A DNA stretch of 64,000 nucleotides from Bifidobacterium mellis. Its GTDB lineage: Bacteria; Actinomycetota; Actinomycetes; Actinomycetales; Bifidobacteriaceae. The stretch spans positions 533,552-597,551 of the forward strand of contig NZ_KQ033885.1 of assembly GCF_000967265.1 (NCBI RefSeq), written 5' to 3'. Positions 54,988-62,758 of this stretch are shown in pieces (positions within the stretch are counted from its first letter, which is position 1; each line of letters starts with the position of its first letter). A program made the position numbers and the translations under genes. Under the pieces are notes generated by a model, which worked only from the letters and a program-made list of their open reading frames with translations, did not search any database and had not been told where the DNA came from.

Positions 54988-55383
54988 TGGAGCTGCGGGG
55001 AATTGAACCCCGGTCCGGTGACCGCACCCTCAGTCTTCTACGTGCGTAGTCTGCAGGCCTTTGTGGCTATCTGTCTGCCCCCACCTATGTCGCAGACAAC
55101 CGGTGGCGGGCATAGCCGCAGTAAAAGTCCCCGAACCGCCCTGTGGCGCAGCAGTTCAGGCAAGTCTTCTTAATGACGCTCAGCATCCCCCCGAAGGCGA
55201 AGGGGAGTGAACGGAGCAGCTGCTCACTGGTTAATCCTGGCGCGAAGCTCAGGCAGCGAGAGCGAACTCAGTGCGGTTAGATTTAGCACTTGTTGTTTGC
55301 GGGAGGACATTAACGAGCGGACCCCCGCATTCTCGGCACGCTTCCCTGCGACGAACAGGTCACCGTCGAAACCGATCAGCCCC
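54988..55383 (-). ncRNA. ssrA: Transfer-messenger RNA (tmRNA)
   Basis: Rescues stalled ribosomes by trans-translation. The 5' end GGGGCTGATCGGTTTCGACG and the 3' T-arm GGTTCAATTCCCCGCAGCTCC form the tRNA-Ala-like acceptor (GGGGCUG/CAGCUCC with one G-U pair). The tag frame at 55287-55249 encodes AKSNRTEFALAA and a stop. CCA does not appear to be encoded in full. About 396 nt. Confidence 0.97.
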
Positions 55384-55391
55384 AATCTTGA

Positions 55392-55397
55392 ATTATC
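55392..55397 (-). promoter_or_regulatory. -10 box of ssrA
   Basis: GATAAT on the minus strand ends 8 nt before the mature tmRNA 5' end at 55383, inside a small palindrome CTTGA-TAAT-TCAAG. A good -35 hexamer is not evident. Confidence 0.5.
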
Positions 55398-55496
55398 AAG
55401 CTCTGCCGGTGCCATTACGGACCGGCCTCGTCAGTATACAACAGATGGACGCTGCGGATATTCCCGCTTCTCCCTGGGCATTGACTTGAATCCTGG

Positions 55497-56441
55497 TCAA
55501 GCCACAGAGCTCAGTCGACTGGTGGCATAGTCGCTGAAGGCGTGCACTTCCTCCACGTCCTCATGGAAGGCCTCCCGCTTGGTGTCGTTGAAGAGGAAGA
55601 TGTTGAAGCGAGGCATGTCATCACCGGCAAAGGGGATGAAGCGCAGGCCGTCGCCAGGGTGTACGCCAGCCGAGGTGATCAGGCTGCAGACCAGGCCGGA
55701 TGTGGTTACCAACTTCAAGGTCTCCACGTCGGAGACTTCAATCAGGTGGCTGACCGGTTCAGACAGGTGAATCAGCCTTTGGGCGGCCTGGGCATGGACG
55801 AAATCGCGGTTGAGGGTGGCGAAGGGGACGTCCCCGGGAAGCATGGACAGATCCTCGGGGTGCAGACTGGTCATTCCCGCCGTACCCAGCCGGTCGACCA
55901 TGGACTGGGTGCAGACCATGCCGAAGGGGAAGGAGGCCAGCTTGGTCGTCTCCACGCCATCCACGCTCAGCGACTCGTCGACGCTGGCCACCGCCCCGTA
56001 GTCCACACGGTGGGCCTCTATCTGGCTCAGCAACTTTTGGGACCCTATGGTTTCTACGGTCGTGTTCTTGTCTGGTTCGCACTGCCCTTGCCGCCCCTGC
56101 CCGGAGCTCAGCAGCGAAGAGATGATGGGTGGCAGGCCGATTGTGCGCCGTCGAATCCCGGTCCTCGCAGCCAAGGCCTCAGGCAGGGAGTTAATAAGGT
56201 CCAATGCCTGGCCGACGTGGTCCACCACTGTTCTTCCGGATTGGGTGAGCTGTGTGCCGTCACCTGCGCCGAAGCGCTGCCTTTGGACCAGCCTGGTTCC
56301 CAGACGTTTTTCCAGTCTTCTGATGGCCTGTGAGACGGCAGGCTGGGAGATGCCCGCCTCCAACGCGACGTCGGTGAAACTGCCGTACCGGGCCAGCATG
56401 GTAAGCAGCTCGAGGTCGCGGACATTATCCATATAGGTCAT
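55497..56441 (-). CDS. LysR-family regulator, probably of the malate module
   Basis: A 314-residue LysR-type activator or repressor. The N-terminal winged HTH reads DLELLTMLARYGSFTDVALE and AGISQPAVSQAIRRLEKRLG (residues 9-50); the C-terminal part is a type 2 periplasmic-binding-like effector domain. AGGGAAG precedes the ATG at 56441. It lies directly downstream of the malolactic-type enzyme on the same strand, separated by a strong hairpin. By analogy with MleR it may respond to L-malate; this is inferred from location. Confidence 0.9.
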   Translation of the reverse strand: MTYMDNVRDLELLTMLARYGSFTDVALEAGISQPAVSQAIRRLEKRLGTRLVQRQRFGAGDGTQLTQSGRTVVDHVGQALDLINSLPEALAARTGIRRRTIGLPPIISSLLSSGQGRQGQCEPDKNTTVETIGSQKLLSQIEAHRVDYGAVASVDESLSVDGVETTKLASFPFGMVCTQSMVDRLGTAGMTSLHPEDLSMLPGDVPFATLNRDFVHAQAAQRLIHLSEPVSHLIEVSDVETLKLVTTSGLVCSLITSAGVHPGDGLRFIPFAGDDMPRFNIFLFNDTKREAFHEDVEEVHAFSDYATSRLSSVA

Positions 56442-56592
56442 GAGCCGCTTCCCTTGATTGGTGCTCAGATTATTGCTTGTCTTTATTGCTTATCCGTCAA
56501 CTTTGGCGAAAGACTACTTATAAGAACCATATCATTATCATCTGGACTTGAGAAGATTGACCCTTGAAAATATTGACAGATCATGACTCATG

Positions 56593-56648
56593 ATTGGGGT
56601 CCGGCCGCCACGATTATCGATTATCAATCGTGCCGGCCGGACCCCAAT
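56593..56648 (-). terminator. Large 23-bp inverted repeat between the malolactic-type gene and LysR gene
   Basis: Arms of 23 nt (starting ATTGGGGTCCGGCCG) with a single mismatch flank a 10-nt loop. It begins 35 nt past the enzyme stop. There is no T-tract, so it may be a strong transcript-end hairpin, a processing signal, or a remnant of a mobile inverted repeat rather than a classic terminator. Confidence 0.6.
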
Positions 56649-56683
56649 TTCAATGTCGCAAGAAGCGAAGGTGCAGGTTTCGC

Positions 56684-58306
56684 TCAGGCGTCGTAGTGCC
56701 ACTGTGCCTTGGCAACGGCGGCATCCACGTCCTCAATCGGCTCACGGTTCAGGCCTTCCTGGACCGCCTGTTCAGCCACAGCAGTGGCCACCCGGCGTGA
56801 GATCTCCTTCAGATCGGCCACCGGCGGCAATACGGCGGTTCCGGGCTTGTCCACGTCGATCATGTCGGAGATGGCGTAGGCTGCGGCCAACAGCATCCCC
56901 TTGGTGACCAGCCGTGCCTTGGCGACGATGGCCCCGAAGCAGATGCCGGGATACATGAGGGCGTTGTTGCCCTGTCCGATGGAATAGGTGACCCCCTGGT
57001 AATCAACAGGCTTTGAGGGGGTGCCGGTGATGACGAAGCCGCGGCCGTGGGTCCAGGCGATCACATCGGCAGCCTTGGCCTCGGCCAGTTCCGTGGGGTT
57101 GGAGATGGGGCAGATCAGCGGCCGCTCCACATGCTTGGCCATGGCCTCGACAACGTCCTGGTTGAAGGCTCCGGCCCTGGTCGAGGTGCCGATGAGCACT
57201 GTGGGTTGGAAGGCGTCGACAACCTGTGCCAGCGAGGTCTTGTCGGTGACTGAGGCGAACTCGTCCGGCTTGCGGGCATATCGTGTTTGCCCCTCGGTCA
57301 GATCATCCTGGCCCTGCTCGATCAGCCCCTGACGATCGAAGAGCAGAACCCTGTTCCGGGCGGTCTCAGGATCCATGCCCTGGCGGATGATCAGGTCGTC
57401 CACGATCTGGTCGGCGATGCCCACGCCGGCGGTCCCTGCCCCGAAGACCATGATCCTGGTGTCCTTGGGGTCGGCTCCGGCGATTTTTCTGGCGGCGATC
57501 AGAGCGGCCAGTACGGTCACGCCGGTGCCCTGGATATCGTCATTCAGTGTCAGGATCCGGTCCTGGTAGCGCTTGAGAACAGGTGCCGCCTCAGGCCTGC
57601 CGAAGTCCTCCCAGTGGATCAGGGCCTCCGGGTAGCGCTGCAGGACCTGCTGGACGAAGTCATCGATGAAGTCGTCGTAGCGCTGGCCCCTGACCCTGGC
57701 GAAGTGGTTGCCCACATAATCCGGATTGTCAAGGAGGGCCTGGCGGTTGGTGCCGACATCCACCATCACCGGTAGAACGCGCGAGGGGTCAATGCCGGCA
57801 GCTGCAGTGTAGACCGCCAGCTTGCCCGTCAGGATCTCAGCGCCCTGGGCGCCCCAGTCGCCGATGCCGAGAATGCCTTCCGCGTCGGTGCAGACCACCA
57901 GATCGATGGGTCGGTCGCCGGCGTACTGGTCCAGGGCGTCGCCGATCCCTTCGGGGTGATCGATGGAGATGTAGGCCACGTCGCTGCCCGAATAGAACTC
58001 GTCGTAGCGTTGGATGGACTGGGCCACGGTGGGGGCGTAGACGATGGGCATGTACTCAGTCAGGTGCTTGTCCATGCTCCTGTAGAAGAGGCGACGGTCG
58101 GTGCGGCAGATGCTCATCAGGTAGAGCCGCTTGTCCAGATCGGTGGGCTGGGCCAGGAAGCGGCGGTAAACGATGCGCTCGCGCTGTTCGTCATCCTGGA
58201 CGGCAGCGGGCAGCAGCCCGTCCAGCTTGAGCTCGCGCCGTTGTTCATAGTCGAATCCCAGTCCCCGGTTGGCATAGGAATCGTTGATCGTATCGAATCC
58301 TGTCAT
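56684..58306 (-). CDS. mleS: Malolactic-type enzyme (malic enzyme family)
   Basis: NAD-dependent enzyme converting L-malate either to L-lactate and CO2 (malolactic) or to pyruvate (malic). The 540-aa length and the motif TDAEGILGIGDWG (residues 140-152) are those of lactic-acid-bacterial malolactic enzymes; true malic enzymes have TDGERILGLGD, with an Arg here replaced by Gly. Other motifs: EYMPIVYAPTV, GKLAVYTAAAGIDPSRVLPV, HWEDFGRPEA, LNDDIQGTGV, FGAGTAGVGIADQIV, PISNPTELAEA, GQGNNALMYPG. Divergent from a DASS transporter and followed by a LysR gene, giving a malate-use module. Malic enzyme activity cannot be excluded. Confidence 0.87.
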   Translation of the reverse strand: MTGFDTINDSYANRGLGFDYEQRRELKLDGLLPAAVQDDEQRERIVYRRFLAQPTDLDKRLYLMSICRTDRRLFYRSMDKHLTEYMPIVYAPTVAQSIQRYDEFYSGSDVAYISIDHPEGIGDALDQYAGDRPIDLVVCTDAEGILGIGDWGAQGAEILTGKLAVYTAAAGIDPSRVLPVMVDVGTNRQALLDNPDYVGNHFARVRGQRYDDFIDDFVQQVLQRYPEALIHWEDFGRPEAAPVLKRYQDRILTLNDDIQGTGVTVLAALIAARKIAGADPKDTRIMVFGAGTAGVGIADQIVDDLIIRQGMDPETARNRVLLFDRQGLIEQGQDDLTEGQTRYARKPDEFASVTDKTSLAQVVDAFQPTVLIGTSTRAGAFNQDVVEAMAKHVERPLICPISNPTELAEAKAADVIAWTHGRGFVITGTPSKPVDYQGVTYSIGQGNNALMYPGICFGAIVAKARLVTKGMLLAAAYAISDMIDVDKPGTAVLPPVADLKEISRRVATAVAEQAVQEGLNREPIEDVDAAVAKAQWHYDA

Positions 58307-58389
58307 GGTTTCACTTGTCCTTCACGATTGGGGCCGGCCGCGTTGCCGGACCTCTGCAATCAGCCTAGAAAAGCCCTTGGCAGCCCGGC

Positions 58390-58500
58390 AAATAAGCATT
58401 GCCTATATGCCGCCAAGGGGATCATCTCAGTCTTTGACGGGTCTTTAAGGCCTTCAGCAGCTGCCGGATGCGGCGTCCTTCATATAGGCAGCGCTTATTT
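58390..58500. promoter_or_regulatory. Mirrored 20-bp elements in the malolactic/transporter divergent promoter region
   Basis: AAATAAGCATTGCCTATATG (58390-58409) and CATATAGGCAGCGCTTATTT (58481-58500) are reverse complements at 18 of 20 positions. Thus each of the two divergent genes has the same element, in the same orientation relative to its own start. They probably are binding sites for one regulator, most simply the adjacent LysR protein. The rest of the 300-nt gap has no gene. Confidence 0.7.
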
Positions 58501-58607
58501 GTCGTCCCTGCCGCCTGCCGCATAGCATAAGTCCACACGAGCAAGCCGACGAGGAGGTCGGCGGTTTTCAGGCGGTCATACGCCGGACCATGAGCGAAGG
58601 AGCAATG

Positions 58608-60083
58608 ATGGGTGAAACAGTACGAACAGGCGGGGGCGGGGGAGACCCCCAGACAGGGGCCAGGCAGCCGTTCAATACGGGCCAACTGGTCAAGGCTCTG
58701 ATCTGTGTAGCGGTCGGGTTGGTCATCTTCCTGATTCCGCCTCCCAAGGGACTGACCGCCCAGGGCATGCACATGCTGGGAGTCTTCGTGGGCACCATCC
58801 TAGGGTTGATTCTGCAGCCTCTGCCCACTTCGGCGGTAGCCATCATCGGCATGACCGTGGGGATGCTGACCGGGGCATTGGACCCCAAGAAGGCGGCTTT
58901 CAACGGACTGGGCAGTGCCTCCATCTGGCTGATCGTGGCGGCCTTCTTCATCGCTCAGGGATTTGTCTCCACTGGACTTGGCCGCAGGATCGCCTTGGTC
59001 TTTCTGTCCAAACTGGGCAAGTCCAGCCTGGGCATAGCATACGGGCTCTCGGCCGCCGACCTGGTCCTGGCTCCGGCCACCCCGTCAAACACGGCTCGTC
59101 TGGGCGGCATCCTTTTCCCGATCATCACGTCCATCAGCGACGTGCAGGATTCAAAGCCGGACACTGATGAGTCCCGGCGACGCATCGGCGCTTACTTGGC
59201 GATCACGGCCAACAACGTCAACGCCATTACATCGGCCATGTTCCTGACGGCTATGGCGGCGGGCCCGGTCGTAGGACAGCTGGCCCAGAAATTCCATGTG
59301 GACATCGGGTGGGGCACCTGGGCCCTGGCCGGCATAGTGCCTGGCCTAATCTGCCTGATCCTCATCCCCGCCCTGATCTACCGCATCTTCCCGCCAACCC
59401 TGAGGAACGTTCCTCAGGCTCAGGAGGATGCCAAGGATGAGCTCAAGGGTCTTGGCCCGCTGAGCATGCACGAGTGGATCATGGCCGTGACCTTCCTGGT
59501 CATGCTGGTCCTCTGGGCGACCGGCTCGGTGATCCATATCAATTCCACCACCGTGGCCTTCCTGGGCGTGGCCGTGCTGCTGTGCACCAAGATCATCACC
59601 TGGCAGGACATGGTGGCCAACAAGTCGGCCTGGTCCACACTGATCTTCTTTGGTGTTCTGGTAGGCATGGCGGAACCGCTGAACACCCTGGGCGTCACCA
59701 CTTGGGCGGGGGAGATCATCGCCGGACTGGTCAAGGGCATGCCCTGGGTGTTGGTCCTGGTCATTCTGACGATCTTCTACTTCTTCATCCACTACATGTT
59801 CGCTTCCGAGCTGGCCCAGGTGGCGGCCATCTACACGCTCTTCGTCAGCGTGGCCGTGGCTGCCGGGGTCCCCGCCATGCCTGCAGCGCTGATGCTGGGA
59901 TGCGCCAGCGGTCTGATCGGCGCCATGACCCATTACGCCTCCGGACCGGCGGCCTTGATTTACGGTGCCGGATATGTCAAGACCTCTGAGTTCCTGCGGA
60001 TCGGCCTGATCTGCGGACTGGTGACCGTGGCCATCTTCCTGACCGTGGGTCTGGGCTGGTGGCGGCTCATCGGCATCTGGTAA
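58608..60083 (+). CDS. DASS-family dicarboxylate/citrate transporter
   Basis: A 491-aa carrier with about 12 hydrophobic segments of the divalent anion:sodium symporter family (CitT/TtdT/SodiT group). The two signature hairpins are APATPSNTARLGGILFP (about residues 155-170) and MTHYASGPAALIYGAGYV near the C terminus. Likely imports or exchanges malate or a related di-/tricarboxylate. AAGGAG at 58597-58602 favours the ATG at 58608 (58605 also possible). Divergent from the malolactic-type gene with a shared promoter element. Confidence 0.9.
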   Translation: MGETVRTGGGGGDPQTGARQPFNTGQLVKALICVAVGLVIFLIPPPKGLTAQGMHMLGVFVGTILGLILQPLPTSAVAIIGMTVGMLTGALDPKKAAFNGLGSASIWLIVAAFFIAQGFVSTGLGRRIALVFLSKLGKSSLGIAYGLSAADLVLAPATPSNTARLGGILFPIITSISDVQDSKPDTDESRRRIGAYLAITANNVNAITSAMFLTAMAAGPVVGQLAQKFHVDIGWGTWALAGIVPGLICLILIPALIYRIFPPTLRNVPQAQEDAKDELKGLGPLSMHEWIMAVTFLVMLVLWATGSVIHINSTTVAFLGVAVLLCTKIITWQDMVANKSAWSTLIFFGVLVGMAEPLNTLGVTTWAGEIIAGLVKGMPWVLVLVILTIFYFFIHYMFASELAQVAAIYTLFVSVAVAAGVPAMPAALMLGCASGLIGAMTHYASGPAALIYGAGYVKTSEFLRIGLICGLVTVAIFLTVGLGWWRLIGIW

Positions 60084-60105
60084 ATCCCGATACCGTAGAT
60101 ATAAG

Positions 60106-60147
60106 TTTGGCCCCGTCCTGTCGACAGTTCGACCTGGCGGGGCCAAA
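60106..60147 (+). terminator. Hairpin terminator after the DASS gene
   Basis: TTTGGCCCCG and CGGGGCCAAA form a perfect 10-bp stem with a 22-nt loop containing TGTCGACA. It lies between the convergent transporter and fructokinase genes and can act in both directions. Confidence 0.7.
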
Positions 60148-60167
60148 TCATATTCAAAGGACGGGGA

Positions 60168-61067
60168 TCATTGACCCTGCTGGCCCAGGTAGTCGGGGAT
60201 ATGCTCGGGATATTCGGGCCAGGCGCCCGGCTGGGTGCAGACGAAGGCAGCGGTGTTGACGGCAGCCCGGTGGGACTGGGTCAGGGAGGCCCCCAGCAGG
60301 CGGTTGATGGCGAAGGTGCCGGAGAAGGCATCGCCGGCACCAACAGTGTCGGCCACAGTGATTTCAGGCGTGGGCAGGTGGGAGGACTGGCCGTCTGCCA
60401 GATAGATTGTGCTGTAGTCGTTGCCGGCGGTCAGCACGATGGTGTCCAGGTGCCACTGGTCCATGAACCAGCGGCAGAGTTCGTCGTCGGTGGCTCCGGG
60501 CACACGGAACATGTCGCGCAGGGTGACCAGCTCCTCGTCGTTGAGCTTGAAGACCGTGGCCATGTCCAGAAGCTCCTGGATCAGGTCCTTGCTGTAGAAG
60601 GTGCCGCGCAGGTTGATGTCGAAGAAGCGCATGGCATGGCTTTTGGTGTGGCGCAGCACCTGCAGGCAGGTCTCGCGTGACTGGCTGCTGCGCATGCTCA
60701 GCGTGCCATAGCAAACGGCGTCGGCCTTGCTGGCCAACCCGGCCAGGTCATCCGTGTATTCCAGATGATCCCAGGCCACATCGGGCTTGAAGACGTACTG
60801 GGGGATGCCCTCGGTCAGCTGGACCTCGACGGTGCTGGTGGGGTGGTCGTTGTGCTGCAGGACGGCATCGACGCCGGCCTTCTGGACCGCCTCCTCAAGC
60901 TCCCGGCCCAGGTCGTCGCGTCCCACGGCGCTGATGGCATAGCCTTCCGCCCCGTTCTTCGCGGCGTGATAGCTGAAGTTGACCGGCGCGCCACCGGCCC
61001 GCTTGCCTGTTGGCAGGACGTCCCAGAGGATCTCGCCGATGCTGAGGACCACGGGTTTACTGGTCAT
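60168..61067 (-). CDS. PfkB-family carbohydrate kinase, probable fructokinase
   Basis: Phosphorylates a sugar, most likely fructose, to feed the bifid shunt. The 299-residue protein has LSIGEILWDVLPTG, the substrate-binding GGAPVNFSYHAAKNG, and the C-terminal ATP/anion-hole motif VADTVGAGDAFSGTFAIN with catalytic Asp. GGAAAGGAA upstream of the ATG at 61067. The start overlaps the ROK gene end by 11 nt, so both are in one operon. Confidence 0.9.
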   Translation of the reverse strand: MTSKPVVLSIGEILWDVLPTGKRAGGAPVNFSYHAAKNGAEGYAISAVGRDDLGRELEEAVQKAGVDAVLQHNDHPTSTVEVQLTEGIPQYVFKPDVAWDHLEYTDDLAGLASKADAVCYGTLSMRSSQSRETCLQVLRHTKSHAMRFFDINLRGTFYSKDLIQELLDMATVFKLNDEELVTLRDMFRVPGATDDELCRWFMDQWHLDTIVLTAGNDYSTIYLADGQSSHLPTPEITVADTVGAGDAFSGTFAINRLLGASLTQSHRAAVNTAAFVCTQPGAWPEYPEHIPDYLGQQGQ

Positions 61068-62334
61068 GGTGTTCCTTTCCTGATGACGGGCGATGCGTCC
61101 GCCTTGTGCTTGTTGACTTCACAGCTGGTCGGCCCATACTGGCCGGATGTTCCAAAAATTGGCTGGCAGCCACCGCAGCGGCCCCGGTCAGCGTGGCATC
61201 GGCAGGTAGGTTGGAGAGCAGAATCTGCGTGTGCTCCCGTAGGCCAGGCAGGGCGCGTTGGGATACTATGGCCCGAACTCGTTCAAGCAGGCGGGTACCG
61301 GCGGCGGCCACCATGTCTCCGATGACGATCTGGGCGGGGTTGTAGGCGTTGACGACGGTCACGCAGCCATATCCCACGTAGTCGGCTATCTGATCCACCA
61401 GGGTCTGGGCGGCCTGCTGGCCTGAGCGGGCCTGGTCGAACAGGACCGCGCAGGCCTTGGCATGGGTCATGGCTTCGATTCCAGGGAAGTGATCCCGCAT
61501 ATCCGGCTGGCACATGCGGCGATGGATGGCTACCGCCGAGCAGTAACATTCCAGGCAGCCGCGGTTGCCGCACTCGCAGGGCAGGCCGTTCAGATCGATG
61601 CTGACGTGGCCGATTTCGGTGGCCGCTCCCTGGCTGCCGTCCACCAGGGCGCCCCTGTCGATGACTCCCAGTCCAACGCCTTCGCCCACCAGGAAGTAGG
61701 CCATGCTGGATGCGCTCACGCCTGGGTCGAACAGACTCTGGGCCAGCGCACCGGCTCGGGCATCCTGCTCGATGAAGGTGGGTACGCGGAAGGCCCGGCC
61801 GAATTCGTGGATAAAGTCCACCCCACGCCAGCCGGGCATGCTGGTGACCAGGGCGATGCGGCCGGTATCGCGAAGGTAGGGGCCCGGTACGGCCATGCCC
61901 ACGGCCACGATGGCGGGGTGCGCCTCCAATCGCGCTTCCACTCGTGTTCTGACCTCGGCGACGGCGCCGGGGATGTCATCGGGGTTGACGGGGGGCAGCT
62001 CCTCCGAGTCCAGCAGACGGCCGCTGATGTCGAACAGTCCGATGCTGACCAGGCTGCGGGCGAACTTGACGCCGATGACCTGGTAGCGGTCGGCGTTCAG
62101 TGCCAATCCGATGGATCGACGGCCACCCTCTGAGTCCATGCTGCCGGTCTCGCTGATCAGGCCCAGGTCGATCAGGCGGGCCACCAGCTTGCCCACGGCC
62201 GCCGGCGTCAGGTTGATGTCCCGGGCCATCTGGGCTCGGGAACTGGTGCCGTGCTGGTGCAGGTACTGGACGATGCGTGACTGGTTGAGCTCGGAGAGGG
62301 CCTTTGGTGTGCTGGCGTATGGGCTGCCGCGCAT
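61057..62334 (-). CDS. ROK-family transcriptional regulator (NagC/XylR-like)
   Basis: A 425-residue regulator: winged HTH at the N terminus (LNQSRIVQYLHQHGTSSRAQ, INLTPAAVGKLVARLIDLGL) joined to a ROK sugar-kinase-like domain with VGMAVPGPYLRD, EIGHVSIDLNGLPCECGNRG and CLECYCS, which supply the structural zinc ligands. Start at 62334 has AGGAGGAGG upstream; the earlier in-frame start contains this site. Operators just upstream suggest autoregulation. Co-transcribed with the fructokinase and divergent from the GH20 gene, it may sense a sugar or amino sugar. Confidence 0.93.
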   Translation of the reverse strand: MRGSPYASTPKALSELNQSRIVQYLHQHGTSSRAQMARDINLTPAAVGKLVARLIDLGLISETGSMDSEGGRRSIGLALNADRYQVIGVKFARSLVSIGLFDISGRLLDSEELPPVNPDDIPGAVAEVRTRVEARLEAHPAIVAVGMAVPGPYLRDTGRIALVTSMPGWRGVDFIHEFGRAFRVPTFIEQDARAGALAQSLFDPGVSASSMAYFLVGEGVGLGVIDRGALVDGSQGAATEIGHVSIDLNGLPCECGNRGCLECYCSAVAIHRRMCQPDMRDHFPGIEAMTHAKACAVLFDQARSGQQAAQTLVDQIADYVGYGCVTVVNAYNPAQIVIGDMVAAAGTRLLERVRAIVSQRALPGLREHTQILLSNLPADATLTGAAAVAASQFLEHPASMGRPAVKSTSTRRTHRPSSGKEHHDQ

Positions 62335-62382
62335 GTCAACCTCCTCCTTGAGTGGTACAGTCACTACATTTTCGTGTACTTT

Positions 62383-62414
62383 ATAAACAACGTTTATATA
62401 TTAACATCGTTTAT
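62383..62414. promoter_or_regulatory. Two ROK-type palindromic operators
   Basis: ATAAAC-AAC-GTTTAT (62383-62397) is a perfect dyad, and ATTAAC-ATC-GTTTAT (62400-62414) a near-perfect one; their centres are 17 bp apart. They lie about 50-80 nt before the ROK start, in the AT-rich promoter stretch. Confidence 0.7.
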
Positions 62415-62424
62415 TAATCTTGCG

Positions 62425-62448
62425 CAACCTGTATCAACTCGTTTCAAC
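62425..62448. repeat. Three CAAC repeats at 10-bp period
   Basis: CAACCTG, CAACTCG and CAACCTG begin at 62425, 62435 and 62445, directly beside the ROK operators. Helical phasing suggests a second regulator's site. No known motif recognised. Confidence 0.45.
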
Positions 62449-62563
62449 CTGTTAAAGGTTTCTCGATAGAGGCAATTCCATCGTTGAACGCGTCATCGTT
62501 GGCCAGAAAGTTCGCCAGTTTCTGCTTCTTGACCAATGCGACCAATCGTAGATTCTTGCAGGC
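62444..62563 (-). pseudogene. Possible C-terminal gene remnant
   Basis: A 39-codon minus-strand tail ending at 62444 reads like real protein (KNLRLVALVKKQKLANFLAN, then ASIEKPL before the stop), unlike the antisense frame upstream of it. No start or domain is recognisable. It may be the last piece of a deleted gene. Confidence 0.3.
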
Positions 62564-62758
62564 TTGCCGTCTTGTGCGAATGCTGTTTGTATAACGGATA
62601 TTTGGCTCTGCCGGTGTCCGCTCGGCCTGAATGCCGGAATCTCTTCTTGTCTCCGGCGTACGGGTAGGCTGAGGAGGTGGCCATCGTTGGCCATGGCTGG
62701 AGCATGTCTCTGACGCGGTCGTCAGTGGCATCAGCCTGTTGCAGGAAAGGTATGGAGT

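Larger units (their letters stand above)
62335..62758. other. 424-nt divergent control region between ROK regulator and GH20 gene
   Basis: Contains two palindromic operator candidates (62383-62414), three CAAC repeats (62425-62448), a possible gene remnant (62444-62563, minus) and the AGGAAAGG ribosome-binding site of the GH20 gene (62743-62750). Confidence 0.6.

Noticed and set aside
54960-55400. tRNA gene suggested by the GGTTCAATTCCCC T-arm
   Set aside because: It is the tRNA-like end of tmRNA; the conserved 5' end and tag frame are present.
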